Origin: Chlorella sorokiniana
Lineage: Eukaryota; Chlorophyta; Trebouxiophyceae; Chlorellales; Chlorellaceae
Assembly (NCBI GenBank): GCA_025917655.1
Contig: CP084614.1
Coordinates: forward strand, 124,001-188,000
DNA length: 64,000 nucleotides
Direction: 5' to 3'
In this document: one piece after another, positions 11,020 to 21,973 of the stretch
Numbering within the stretch: the stretch's first letter is position 1
How the letters are laid out: each line of letters begins with the position of its first letter
Notes under the pieces: model-generated
The model's input: only the letters and a program-made list of their open reading frames with translations
Database searches by the model: none
Told to the model about the DNA's origin: nothing
Made by a program: the position numbers and the translations under genes

Positions 11020-14000
11020 ATGAACCGTTACTTACATGCCGTTCTGATTGTCTTCCTGGTGGGGACGGGCTCCACAGCGTTGGGGCTGTGCCTATCTCCA
11101 CCAGCGGAGGTTCAAGTTCCGAACGTCACGGAGAGCGGCTATTTGGATATTGACGACAAGGGCAGTCGGGTGTTTTTCATCTTCTATGAAGCCCAAAGCA
11201 TTGCGGAGGCGGGCCAGTCTCGACACCATTCTGAGCGTGCCGATTACCCTGTGGCTCCAGGTGAGGCTGTAGAGACTTGCATGCATCATACAATGTGTCA
11301 AGCATGCCCACAAGTCGCTCCGTCGCCCGGCAACCAGGCAGGTGTCGCCGCCGCCAGTGGCGCCACTTGCCCCTGCTGCTTCACGAATCGTCCCCTCTGT
11401 TGTCCTCAACACACGCAGGGCGGGCCCGGCTGCGCCTCGCTGTTTGGCGCCTTTTATGAGCTGGGTCCCGAGCTGGTGGCGGAGGACTTGAGCCTGCAGC
11501 CCAACCCAGGCGGGTGCTTCCCGCCGCGCGTGCTCGTGCCGCCGTCGCCGCCTGGCCAGCCTCCCGCGGGCTCGACGCCAGCATGAGCAGTATCCTTCGC
11601 ATCAACAGCACACCGCCATGCGCGCTTGCAGGTGCCTGGAACCGCCGCTCAGCGCTGCTCTTCGTTGATCAACCCATCGGAGCGGGTTTCAGCGTGCCGG
11701 GTGCGTTCTCCCGCTGCGGGCCCAGCTCAGCAACCCTCGACTGCCTGCCTCTCACCCGCTGCTGCCAGAACCAACAGCGCTGCCGCATTGGCACCTTTGC
11801 CATGCATTGCTTCGCCCACGAGCGGCACGTCCGGTGTGTGTGGTCTCTGCTCGTAGGCGCGGGGCGGGACATTCCGCGGGACGAGCTGACCCTGGCTGCG
11901 GACCTCTACGCAGCCCTGCAGGCTTTCTTCCTGGCCCCCGCCCCTGCCTGCAGCAGCGGCCCCTGGTCATCGCGGGAGAGAGCTACGCGGGTGGGCGGCG
12001 CTGCAGCGCCTCAGCGTGCCGCCGCCGTGCAGCGGCGGCCCCGGCGCTGGATGCTGGCCGGCCTTCTTCAATGTGTTCATACTAGGATTAACAGCTGAGC
12101 GCTGCCGGTTTCAGCTGTTGTTCAGCAGTGAACCAGCGTTTCCCTCTTCTGCCGCTCTGAATCTTCCTCGCGATGTCCTTGCCGCGCCTGCAGGGAAGTA
12201 CGTGCCATCCATTGGCCACTTCATTCTGCAGCAGGCCGCCCGCCACAACGCCAGCCTCAGCCTGGGAGCGCCGCGCGCCATCCCCAGCCCCGCAAAGACC
12301 CGCAAGCTGCCGCCCGCCCTGGCGGCGGCCCGGCCGCTGCTGTCCCGGCCGCCGCTGTTTGACCTGCGGGCCCTGGCCATCGGCAACGGATTGACCGACC
12401 CTGCGGTCCAGGTGGGCTGCGATGTGGAGCTATAGGTGTGGTGTGCAGCTGCATGAAGCGGCTTGCACTGAGCACACGCAGCGTGTGCGCTCAGCAGGGC
12501 ATCTTTTGCGCCATGCAAGGGCAACCGGGAATGCTCGCCACCTTTGTTGGGCCCCAGTGGTTTATGAAGCGCCTGCGAGGCCCGTCGCTGCCAGTGGCGA
12601 CAGCTGCGCTGCACATGGGCACTCGCCTCTGCCTCCTTTGCCCCCGCGCTGTTTGCGCCGCCGCAGCTGCACAGCTGCTGCTGCACCCCACAGCCGACAC
12701 GTTCGGTCGTGCGCTGTTCACCGCCGCCGCCCACTGTGCCCACATGCCAACCCCCGGCCCCGCAACGCCCTACCCCCACCCACACCCACACCCACACCCC
12801 TCTTGGGAGGGCTGCCAGCAGGTCAGCCGCCCACTTTGCTCACATGCCGCCCCCCCCCCCCCCGCGCCCCCCCCCCCCCCCGCGCGCCCCCCTGCCCCCC
12901 CGCGCGCCCCCCACACACACACACACACACACCTTAATACCGGCTGCAAGCAGGTGACCGCCCACGCCGACACCGCCTACTTCATGGGCTACATCGACCC
13001 TCGGCAGCGCCTGCGCGCCATGACCATGCAACTGGAGGCGGTGCGCATGATTGCCGCGGGTGGGTGGGCGGGTGGGTGGGTGGGTTGGGAGTCGTGGGGG
13101 CGCTGCTGCTGGGTCTGAGCGTTTGTGGGGCCCGTTGCCAGTGCTTGGGAGCATGAGGAACGGCACAGGATGTGGGCTGCGTTGGGGCAGCATGAGGAAC
13201 GTGGGTGCTGCTGGCGGGTGGTGGATCCGTCAGCCAGCTCCAGAGCCGCGAGCTGCAGGGCCGCACAGCGCCGTTGCTCGACTGTGTGGGGGCTGTGCTC
13301 CCCAGCCATCCAGCGCGAGCGCAGCGCAGCGCTGCCTTAAATCCAGCCCTCAGGCGCGCTCATCTGTGGCCCCTGCCCGTCACCCAACCGCCCACCCTCA
13401 CCCACCCTTACTCGCCGCATACACACAGCACCACCATTCCACCCACTCACACCATTCTCACCCGCTCTCTCATGCAGGCCGTTGGGAGGAGGCGCACGCT
13501 GCGCGCGGCGAGCTGCTGGAGCACATTCGCAGCTCGGCCGGAGTGGCCACGCTGCTGGACATGCGCAGGTGTGAGCGCCTGTGTGTGTGCATGTGTGCGT
13601 GTGTGTGTGTGTGTACGTTTGTTTGGTGAAGGGAGTGCTGCAATTTAATGTGTGGCACCGCTGCGGTCCCGCAGGTACGAGGACTACGATGCCGGGAAGC
13701 TGGTGGACTGCTATCTCAACCTGCCGGAGGTGCAGGTGCGCCTTTCAGCGGTACCGCTACAGCACTGCTGCCGCCGCCATGGATGGAAAAGCACCATCTG
13801 CTATGGGTTATGGCGCAGGCTGCCTCAGCGGCCGCCCTTGTAGTGCCCCTCCCGGTCGGCAGCTGCGTGCCTACACCACGTCTCCCGCGGTTGCCTCCAC
13901 CTTGGGTGGACCACCCATGCCGTCTCCCCCCCCGCCTTCTGCCCTGCCCGCAGGCTGCCCTGGGCGTAGCGCCTGGCTTGGAGTTTCAGTCCTGCTCGGA

Positions 14001-14893
14001 TGCGGTGGGGAGGCGCTGGGCGCCGACGTGATGCGCAGCGTCAAGGCGCTGCTGCCTGACCTGCTGGCTGCCTACCCACTGCTGCTGTACCAGGGTGGGT
14101 GCGCGTGTGTGTGTGTTTGTCTGTGTGTGTGTGTTTTGTGTGCACTGGCAGACAGCATTGGAGCTTGGGCGCAGGGCTCGGGGCGGGAGGGTGCTGCTGC
14201 AGCCCCCATGCCGCTCCCCCTGCTGTGTGCCTTGCTGCTGTTCGGCTGCTGTTTGTGCTGCCTTGCCTGCTGGGCGTCCTGCTTTCGGGCTTGCTGCAGC
14301 CCTGTGCAGGCAGCAGGCGCGCTTTTAAACCTTGCCTTTTAAACCTTGCCTGCTGATGCCTCCTCCTGCATCCACGACCCGCCCGCCCCCACACCCACCT
14401 ACTTGCCCCCCCCTCCTTCCCCTCTGCCCGCCTCCCCAGGCATGTGGGACGCCCAGGATGGTGCTGCCTCGTCCGAAGCTTGGATCTACGGCTTGGACTG
14501 GGAGGGCAGGGAGGGTTTTGCGGCGGAGCAGCGGCGCATCGTGCGGGCTCGGGACTTGGAGGAGGGGACAAACGAAGCGGCTCCACCAGGATCCTTGAAA
14601 GCTGGCGGCGGAGGCAGCGGCGGCGCTGCAGCGCTGCACCTCGGCGGCCGCAGCGCGGCCGCAGCGGCCGGCTGGCACACGCAGCGACAGCTGCTGCAGC
14701 GTGGGAGCGGGCCCCGGGGGCGGCGCTGCGTGGGAAGCACGGCGGTTCAGGCGAGCGGGTGGTTGCCTACTGGAAGCAGGGCGGGCACCTGACCCACGTC
14801 GTGCTGCCAGATGCTGGACACATGGTGCCTCGCGATGCCCCGCTGGCCGCCCGCTTCATGCTGGAGAGCTGGCTGGCGGAGGCTCTCAAGTAG
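11020..14893 (+). CDS. Serine carboxypeptidase, peptidase family S10
   Basis: Secretory or vacuolar exopeptidase that removes C-terminal residues. Exons: 11020-11260, 11419-11509, 11633-11701, 11857-11990, 12194-12411, 12954-13059, 13478-13568, 13675-13735, 13954-14094 and 14440-14893. The chosen start begins a signal peptide (MNRYLHAVLIVFLVGTGSTA). S10 landmarks: WLQ-GGPGCASLFGAFYE (oxyanion region), AWNRRSALLFVDQPIGAGFS, GESYAGKYVP (catalytic Ser), IGNGLTDP, LLLYQGMWDAQDG (catalytic Asp) and DAGHMVPRDAP (catalytic His). The triad is complete and the GMWDAQDG form resembles the RISC/CPVL-like branch. The final exon also encodes a Gly/Ala-rich linker before VVAYWKQGGHL. Intron 2 (from 11510) appears to use a GC donor. 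One-base slips occur in exons 1, 4, 9 and 10. Two decayed copies of the gene's tail lie at 31.68-32.07 and 34.26-34.32 kb. Confidence 0.88.
12844..12932 (+). repeat. Poly-C tracts and CA microsatellite in a carboxypeptidase intron
   Basis: Two long C runs broken by CGCG are followed by a (CA)n run of about 20 bases, just upstream of the acceptor used at 12953. The complementary strand is G-rich and could form a quadruplex. Similar GT/CA runs occur near 13590, 14105, 16530, 50330 and 53530, always in introns. Confidence 0.8.
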
Positions 14894-15747
14894 GGCGGCA
14901 ACGGCAGCGCGGAAACAAGCCGCATGCGGCGGCGTGGCGGCGCAGTGACGAGCCGCACTAGCGCTCACAAGCGGCCCTGCCTGCCCTTCTACGACGTGCG
15001 TATGCATGGCTTGCGGCTGTTGGGGCTGCTTTGCACGCCCTCTCGCTTAGCCCGTCGCCCGGACGGCCTCACGACCCCCACGGCTGCCGCCTCTGCCACC
15101 AGCTGCCTGGCGCCAGCACAACAAGTGCCCGCTCAAATTCCACGTTCTCGTGCCGGCAGGCATGCTTCCTCGTGCTCAGAGATGCTAGTATACACACTGC
15201 AAGGCATAAAACCCCACTAAACATCACGTCTGTAGATGTTGAAGCTTCACGCGGGCGCTGCCGTCACCAGCTGGCATGTCGTTTGGGGGCGCGCGTGCCG
15301 CCACCGCCGCAAGCTGTCACTTGCAGCCTTAAGGCGCATTGTGGAGGCTTAACTGCAAAGCGAACCAGTTCGATTGACTGAAAATCACACGCAGTGAGGT
15401 CACCAAGGCACAGCTTCCCACACCTCCCAGGCTTGGAAAGGCCAAGAGAGCGTCGTCGCTGCGCTGCATGCAACCCGCCCCAGCTGCTGGAAGCAGCACC
15501 CGCCTTCTCTGACCCTCTTGCAAATACTTAACCACACTGCCTGGGTGTGTGTGCAGGTCGAGTACAAGGTGAGGCACCATGCCTGCCCGTGGGGGAACTG
15601 CGACTCCCCACCCGAACCTCCAGCCTGCCCAAGGTTGCCCACCCAGCATGCAGTTTTGCATTCATAACTCAAACGTTCAGACAAGGCGCGGCGCACGCGA
15701 TCCCGCTGCTGCAGGGCCAGCCGCGTTTCTGCTGCAGACAGGCAACA

Positions 15748-16531
15748 ATGAGAACCGCCACGGTCCTTGGACTGGTTGCGCTGCTGCTGGCAGCCGCCGC
15801 CAGCCCCGCCTGCGCGGCACGGCCAGGCCTGGGTGAGCTGTGCGGCTGCAGCCGCCGCTGGCACGCCCGTAGGACTGCGCGCGCGTGATGGATTGGCGAT
15901 GGGCAAATGTTAATGAACTTTCGGAATTTCAGCAGTCACGTCCTCATTTGCTTGATGTCATCCGAGCCTTCTGGCAGGTCCCGCCGCCGCCCCTCCCCCT
16001 GCCCCCGCCCGTCAAGTGCCTGCCCCTGCCAACCCGCTCGCAGGCCACTTCACCTCCTTCCGTCACCTGCTCCAAAGCGCCAGCGCCCAGGCCATCGCAG
16101 AGGCCGTGGCCACCGGAAACACCGCCGCCGCCGCCGAGGCCATTGCTGAGGTCCGGGGGATGTGGCGCTGGCGGGGTGGTGCCCGCTGCTCTCCCCGCTC
16201 CCTCGGAACGCCCAAACCTGTTGCCCGGCTTCCCTCAGCTTCCCCTTGGCCCACCCGCATGCCCCAGGCTGAAGCTAGCGGTAACGCAGAAGCGATCGCT
16301 CAGGCCACCGCCATCGCGGCCGCCTCAGGCAACAGCCAGGCGTTTGCGCAGGCCGCTGCGGAAGCGACCGCGCAGGGCGCCAACGCTCAGGTGCGGCTGC
16401 GCCGCCGCTCCTTCTGCTTTACTGACCCACACGCGCATGGCATGCCCCTTCAGCACGTAATCGCGCTCTCTGGCTGGAGTGTTGCACCGAACCTATTGTG
16501 TGTTGCGCACCGCATAGCGTCCTCACCCCAC

Positions 16532-16562
<31 letters not shown>

Positions 16563-18686
16563 GAATACGTGCCCACCGCAGGCTGTGGCCTCCGCCATCA
16601 GTTCCGCCACCGGCCAGACCGTGGACCCCAACGCCCTGCAGCAGGGCAACGCGGGCGCTGTCTCCAACGCAATCAACCAGGGGGTGGGATGTGAGTTGGG
16701 GGCTGGGGTGTGGGGGTGGGTAGGTCAAAGAGGGGGAAGGCAGCGGCGGCGCACGCTTCCCTTGCCTGGCTCCCCTTCTGCCCGGCTCCTGGTGCCAGGC
16801 TGGCTGCCTGCCCCTGGTGAGCAGCAGCGGCGTCCACTCGTCTCCCCGTCGCCGCTGCGGACCTACTTCTCCCTTTCTCTTTTCTTTCTTTCCTTCCACC
16901 TGCAGCCTGCTCCTCCCGCGCCTCCTCTTCCGCCAGCGGCTTCAGCCAGCAGGCCACCGCCGTGAGCGAAGCCATCGCCTCCGCCGTGGCCAACGCGTGC
17001 GGCGGCGGCGACGCCACGGCCCAGGCCAGCGCCGCCGCGCAGGCGACTGCCACGGTGGGCACGGCTGAGGGAGGGGCTGCAAGCCTGCTGGGGGCAAAGG
17101 GGACAGCCTATTCTCCATGGAGAAGGCCCTGCCTAAGCATTCAGCCACACAACTTTTGGCTGGCCCCTGCGCGCGTGCAGGCCACCGCTCAGGCCTATGC
17201 CTCAGCCGCCGCCGAGGTCCAGTCATCCCCAGGGTGCAGCGGCTGCGCCAGCGCCAGCGGTACCGGTGAGCGGCCCTGGTTGGAAGCTGCCTGCTCCATG
17301 GCTGAGCAGCGCTGCCCTGAAGGGCACGAGGTGCTCTTTCCATACTTCCGAGCTCCCCGCCACATCTGAAAGAGCATGCACGCAAGACATCCCCCATCTG
17401 ACACAACTGAACACCCCAATCCCCCACCCCACCCGCCTCTCCCCCACCCCCTTCCCCCACCCCTTTCCCCTCCTGTGTACGCGCAGCCACCGCCGTGGCC
17501 GAAGCGCTGGCGTCCGCCACCGCCTCCGCCTTTGCCCAGGCCGCCAGCTGCTGCCAGAACCAGGCCCAGGCCATCGCCAGCGCCCTGGCCACCGCTGTGG
17601 AGCGCCAGATCGCCACCGCCACCGCCTCGGGTGAGCCGCCGCCGATGGCGCCGCAGTTGCTGCCGTCACATGGGAACTGCTTCGCACTTGCCGCCCCAGG
17701 CCCTCACCCCGCCCTGTTGCTGCCCTCACCCCGCCCTCGGCCGTGCCCCCGCCCCCGCAGCTGCGGCCGTGTGTGCGCCAGCGGCGGCGGCAGCGCCTCT
17801 GCCTCCAGCAACGCGATCTCCACCGCCGTGGTACGCCGCCGCCCGGCACCTGACGCAGCATTGCCAGCCACCATGCAGCACCGCTTGGCTGACGCATGCT
17901 GCCATGTCCAGCTGTGCACAAGCCTTGAGTGTGGCCCCGGGGCACCCCTGAACATCCCTGGGCATCCCCTCCCACACACACCCCACCCCACCCCTCCCCA
18001 CCCCACCCCCGTGCAGGCCCAGGCCACTGCCAGCGCCTTTGCCGACGCCTTTGCCCAGGTCAGCCAGTGCCGGGCATCGGGCAGCGCCGGCGGCGGCGCT
18101 ACCACCGGAGGTGGGTGTGCGGCGCTGGTGGGGCGCTGGCTGTTCCGCGTTGCCGTGCACTTGAAGCTTCTCAAAAGATTCAACCATGCTTGTTGAATCA
18201 TGCATGATGTGCCTCTTGCGCTGCCTGCAGGCGGCACCACCACGCCCACCACCCCCTCTGGCGGCGGCCAGCCCAGTGGCGGCACCCAGGGCGGCGGTCA
18301 GCCCAGTGGCGGCACCCAGGGCGGCGCCCAAGGCGGCGGCGGCGGGACCGGCAACCTCCAGTCCTGCTTCGGCTTCATCCGCTCTTCTTGCTGCACCTCT
18401 CAGGCCCCCAACCGCTGTGTGTGCGCCGGCAACTCCAACCGCTGCCAGTTCGGAAAGGTGGGCCCCGGCACAGCTGCTGCTACCAACCGCTTGTCCCGGT
18501 GCCGCTGCCTCCCCTCCTCTGCTTTTCTGCTTGACCCACTTTTGACGCACTTTGTGTTGCCTTTCCACTGCCGTTGCAGGCCAGCAGCAACCCTCTGGTC
18601 TACGGCCCCGTGTTCAACAACCAGGTGCAGACCGCGGGCGCTGCCGGTGCTGAGCTGGCGGCGAGGCGGGCGGCGGCGCCGCTGTG
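15748..18686 (+). CDS. Secreted Ala/Ser/Gln-rich silk-like repetitive protein
   Basis: I do not recognise a named family. Exons: 15748-15832, 16044-16150, 16268-16390, 16582-16690, 16906-17054, 17181-17265, 17487-17630, 17761-17830, 18017-18110, 18231-18457 and 18580-18686, giving about 430 residues. Exon 1 is a signal peptide (MRTATVLGLVALLLAAAASP) ending at ACAARPG. The body alternates Ala with Gln/Ser/Ile/Thr, for example AIAQATAIAAASGNSQAFAQ and VAEALASATASAFAQAASCC. Conserved pairs of Cys are spaced through it. Near the C-terminus is a Gly/Gln/Pro hinge with two copies of QPSGGTQGG, then a compact Cys domain (SCCTSQAPNRCVCAGNSNRC). Composition and periodicity resemble silk or other extracellular fibre proteins, but homology is not shown. 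An extracellular or wall role is inferred from the signal peptide. One exon (17761) reads best with a one-base correction. Confidence 0.75.
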
Positions 18687-18894
18687 AAGCATCAGGAGCC
18701 GCAACTCCTCCGAGAGTTGCCCGACGGTAACGGTTTTGAAAGCGACAGACGCGTTGATTGCGCCCCCCATGCACATAGCATTGCACGCGGCGGGCAGATT
18801 AGCTGGCTGACCCCGACTAAAAATGGGGCGCGGCAGCGCACTGCTGCTCCCTGGAGCCTCCGACGCATGTGGGCAGTTTGCTGTGTTCTGCCTG

Positions 18895-18899
18895 TGTAA
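18895..18899 (+). terminator. Poly(A) signal TGTAA of the silk-like gene
   Basis: TGTAA lies about 210 bases after the stop and directly before the 3' end of the convergent minus-strand gene. Confidence 0.5.
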
Positions 18900-18919
18900 A
18901 TAACGCCTCCAAATGCTGA

Positions 18920-19737
18920 CTACTCATTGGCAGCAGGACCGCAGGCAGCCTCGCTTCGCAGCGGCTTCACCACCCTGTCGGGGTTGCGTCCTGCCCTGCA
19001 GCGTCCCTGCTTGCCAGCTCGCGCCTCAGAAGACTGCAGCCCAGCAGCCGCAGCTAGCTGTTCGGCCTCAGCACGGAGGTCAGCGAACGCTGCAGCAGCC
19101 TCTCCTGCGCCACTCGCCACGTCGGCAGCATAACTGCGCAGCTGCGCCACGTCGGGATCGGCGTTGCTTTGCAGCTTTTGTACGGCGGCACTGGCTGACT
19201 GCTTCGTCCCATGCAGGCTGTGCACTTCAGAAGCATGCAAGTCCTCCCCCAGCTGCTCTTTGTTGGCCTGCTGGAAGGTGCGCGCTGCAGGCAGGGCCTA
19301 CAGTGGTGGTTCGGCTCTGCCCAAGCCTGCCTTGCCTGCTGCCCAGCCAAGCTTCACACCCCCTCACTGCTGTTCTGCACTGCAGTGGCGGCTTTGGTGG
19401 CAGCCGCCGGCTCCACGTCTTGGAACTCGACCAGCCGGGCGCCGCCAGCCTCCTCGTGGCCACCGTGGTGCCTGCACCCCTCCACATGGACTGGGCTGGC
19501 CCAGGCGTCCCTGGCGAGCCCATAGCCCTGCTGCTGCTTGTACTGCTTGGCCAGCGCATACACCTGACGCAGGATGATGCTGGCCCTGGCGTTGCTGGCC
19601 TGCTGCAGGGTGCTGTCGCCCTCAGTGCCCAGCAGCCCCTGCCACAGCGCTGTGCTGTTCAGCTCGCAGCGCACCTGCATGGGCTTCACCCCCAACCTGA
19701 GCAGAGTGCTGCCCATGGCGTGCAGGGTGGGGTGCAT
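18920..19737 (-). CDS. Hypothetical protein, Ala-rich helical C-terminus
   Basis: Not recognised. Two minus-strand exons, 19737-19381 and 19297-18920, join in phase across a GT-AG intron to about 245 residues ending in TAG. The first exon starts at ATG (MHPTLHAMGSTLLRLGVKPM) and includes QVYALAKQYKQQQGYGLARD. The second is Ala/Gln/Glu-rich and probably helical or coiled-coil (VQKLQSNADPDVAQLRSYA, then LRAEAEQLAAAAGLQ). No signal peptide, membrane segment or catalytic motif is visible. It converges on the silk-like gene. The ATG may be internal, because sequence related to a plus-strand paralogue lies just upstream. Confidence 0.5.
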
Positions 19738-19770
19738 CTTCAGGCGCGCCAGGCTTCGGCACTGCCAGGG

Positions 19771-20343
19771 TCATGAAACCTGGTGGGTATCTGGCTGCGT
19801 GACAGCCACGATGCTGGTATGCTTGAACTGTATGGCATAGGGGCATCCGCAATGCTCGGACGCACACGCATCTGTTGCCCAAGCTGCCCGCTTTGGCTTT
19901 TTCCAGGCTGCCAGATGCTCTGCCCGCTCTTCCGCCATCGGGGTCTGTCCTGTAGCACTGGTGAGCTTGGGGAGGGCACCTGCCGAAAAGGGCAGCACGC
20001 AGAGTAGGCTGGAAGAATGCAAGGCATCGCCTTGTGTTGCTGTGAGCACTAGTAATATTGCCTTGGAGGCCGTGCAGGCTGCGAGCAGTTCGTCCGAGAG
20101 GCGTAGTGCCGCCACGCCACCCACACGCGCACCGCCGGCTGGCTCATCTCGATGCAGGAGCAGAAAGCGGCTGGATTGAGCAATGCAGGGGCTCGCCGCT
20201 GCTGCTGCCGCTGCCGCTGCTGCTGCCAGCCTGCGCCTGGGGCTGAAGCTCGCAATTACACCTGGCGCTGACCGGGACCTCCTCCTCTGCATCCGCTGCC
20301 CTGCAGAGCGCGTGTCCTTCAGGCGGAGCGACCCTGTGGGCAA
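19771..20343 (-). other. Minus-strand reading frame with a WRHYASR motif, possible degenerate paralogue
   Basis: A minus-strand open frame contains, in a shifted frame near 20160-20085, SQPAVRVWVAWRHYASR. This matches the plus-strand stretch SQAVVRAWLMWRHYASR at about 22110-22160. It has no convincing ATG. The similarity, the opposite orientation and the nearby inverted repeat suggest a half-copy of the same unknown gene. Function is unknown. Confidence 0.35.
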
Positions 20344-20400
20344 CTGCTGATTTATGACACGTGGTCTGGCGGCGGCTCTGAGAGGCTTAACGGCCTCGTG

Positions 20401-20661
20401 GCGGCGCCGAGGATGGCGCCCTCATCAAACCCAAGGTGCTGGCCCTTCATGCCCAGAATGGGCGGGGTGCTAGCCTCCCTGAGGGCGTTGACCTCGGCAG
20501 CCAGGTCCTCACGCGGGGGGCTGCCTTGGCTCCCAGGACCCCCTGCCGCTCGAGGACCTGGCTGCCGAGGTCAACGCCCTCAGGGAGGCTAGCACCCCGC
20601 CCATTCTGGGCATGAAAGGCCAGCACCTTGGGTTCGACGAGGGCGCCATCTTCGGCGCCGC
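20401..20661. repeat. Near-perfect inverted repeat, 110-base arms
   Basis: Arms 20401-20510 and 20552-20661 are inverted copies with only four mismatches, separated by about 41 bases. Reading outward on both strands, each arm gives the same peptide, EDLAAEVNALREASTPPILG then MKGQHLGFDEGAI. Three of the four differences are synonymous in that frame and the fourth is Phe/Leu. Confidence 0.9.
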
Positions 20662-21083
20662 GCAGCATCGGCCCTTGCTAGCGTCGGCGGAGCGCCGGTT
20701 GAGGCCCCGGGCACGTAGCAGGCAGAGGGCCATCAGTTCTTTGGTGTTGCCTGCGTCGGGAGCGAGGGGCACCGCCAGGGCTGGCACCTGCACAGCGTGG
20801 GCGGCAGCACGACCAGCAGCGGCGGCGGTTCACACCCAGGTCACGTGCGGGATGCGGCGTCACCAGCTGCGGATTGGCGCGCGCATCGGCGCAGGCGGCT
20901 GACGGTCCGCATTGGCGGCGTCGGCAGGCGACAAACCTGTCTATCCCTCCCCCGCTTTTCACCGTTTCACGTGGATCTTCGCTCACAAGCCCGCCAGGAA
21001 GTAGGAGTGACCACGAGCTGTGCGAGCGGAAGGCATGCAGCGGGTTTGGCAAGCCCCGCATGCATGGCAAAATTGTCGTGCCT

Positions 21084-21271
21084 TGTTCATTATCGTGATG
21101 AGCACGGGGCTGTCCGTGCCGCAAGGCGTTGGCACGCCGTGGTGCACTGGCCGCTCTGCGGAGAGTTGGAGGCGGCGCCCGCAGACCGCCCCTCCGCTAA
21201 GCGGTCAGTGCACCACGGCATGCCAACGCCTTGCGGCACCAACAGCCCCGTGCTCATCATGATCATGAACA
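21084..21271. repeat. Second inverted repeat, 72-base arms
   Basis: Arms 21084-21155 and 21200-21271 are inverted copies with about six mismatches and a 44-base spacer, with weaker similarity continuing outward. Read outward on each strand, both give MSTGL-VPQGVG-PWCT in one frame. Confidence 0.85.
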
Positions 21272-21973
21272 ACGCACGCCGGCTTTGCGGTGCAGGCGGG
21301 GGTTTTCTTGCCGAGCCTGCTGCCTGCCTGCCACTCGTGTTGCCCTGGCCGCCTCCCCGCCCGACTGTGCGCTCCCTTGCCTGCCTCCCATCGACCCAAC
21401 CCCCTTGTCATTAACCCTCGCCCTGCTCCCGCATTGGTGCTGCGCAGGTCGAGGTGGAGGAAGCCGTCCGCAGGAAGCCGTCCGCATAGCATCACGGGCA
21501 CAGGCGGACCAAGAGCTGGCGGCGACAGGTGGCAGCCTCGACCCATGCGCCGCCGCCCCCCCGACGACCTGTGCGTGGCCCCGCCGCCACTCTTGGAGGA
21601 GGAGGGGGGGCCCTTGGGATGCGCACGCGGAGCCAGAGGGTGCGAGGGGAGGGAGGGCGGGAGGGGCACAAGCGGTTGGCGCTGCTGCTGTGCCGCTGGG
21701 GTGCCGTGCCATTGCTTGCTGCGCTGTGGCGCGCGCCCCAGGGCCCTTGCTGCCTGTGCAGGCGAGGGCGCCTCCGCGGAGGCGGAGGCGGAGGCTGGGG
21801 CGGCGGGGCTGCCCATGGCGGCGGGCGGCGAGGCGCCAGGTGGGTCGTGTGCAACCTTGCGCCCCTTGTGATGCGCACGGGGTAACAGCAGCACCAGCCT
21901 CCCGCTGTTGCCGCCGTCGCCGCCGTGCACTGCCCCTTTTTTCCACACACGCCCGCTCCGGCTCCCCGCGCAG

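Noticed and set aside
12900-12932. CRISPR-like or other short regular repeat arrays
   Set aside because: The short arrays seen are simple CA/GT microsatellites or coding minisatellites without unique spacers, and the genome is eukaryotic.
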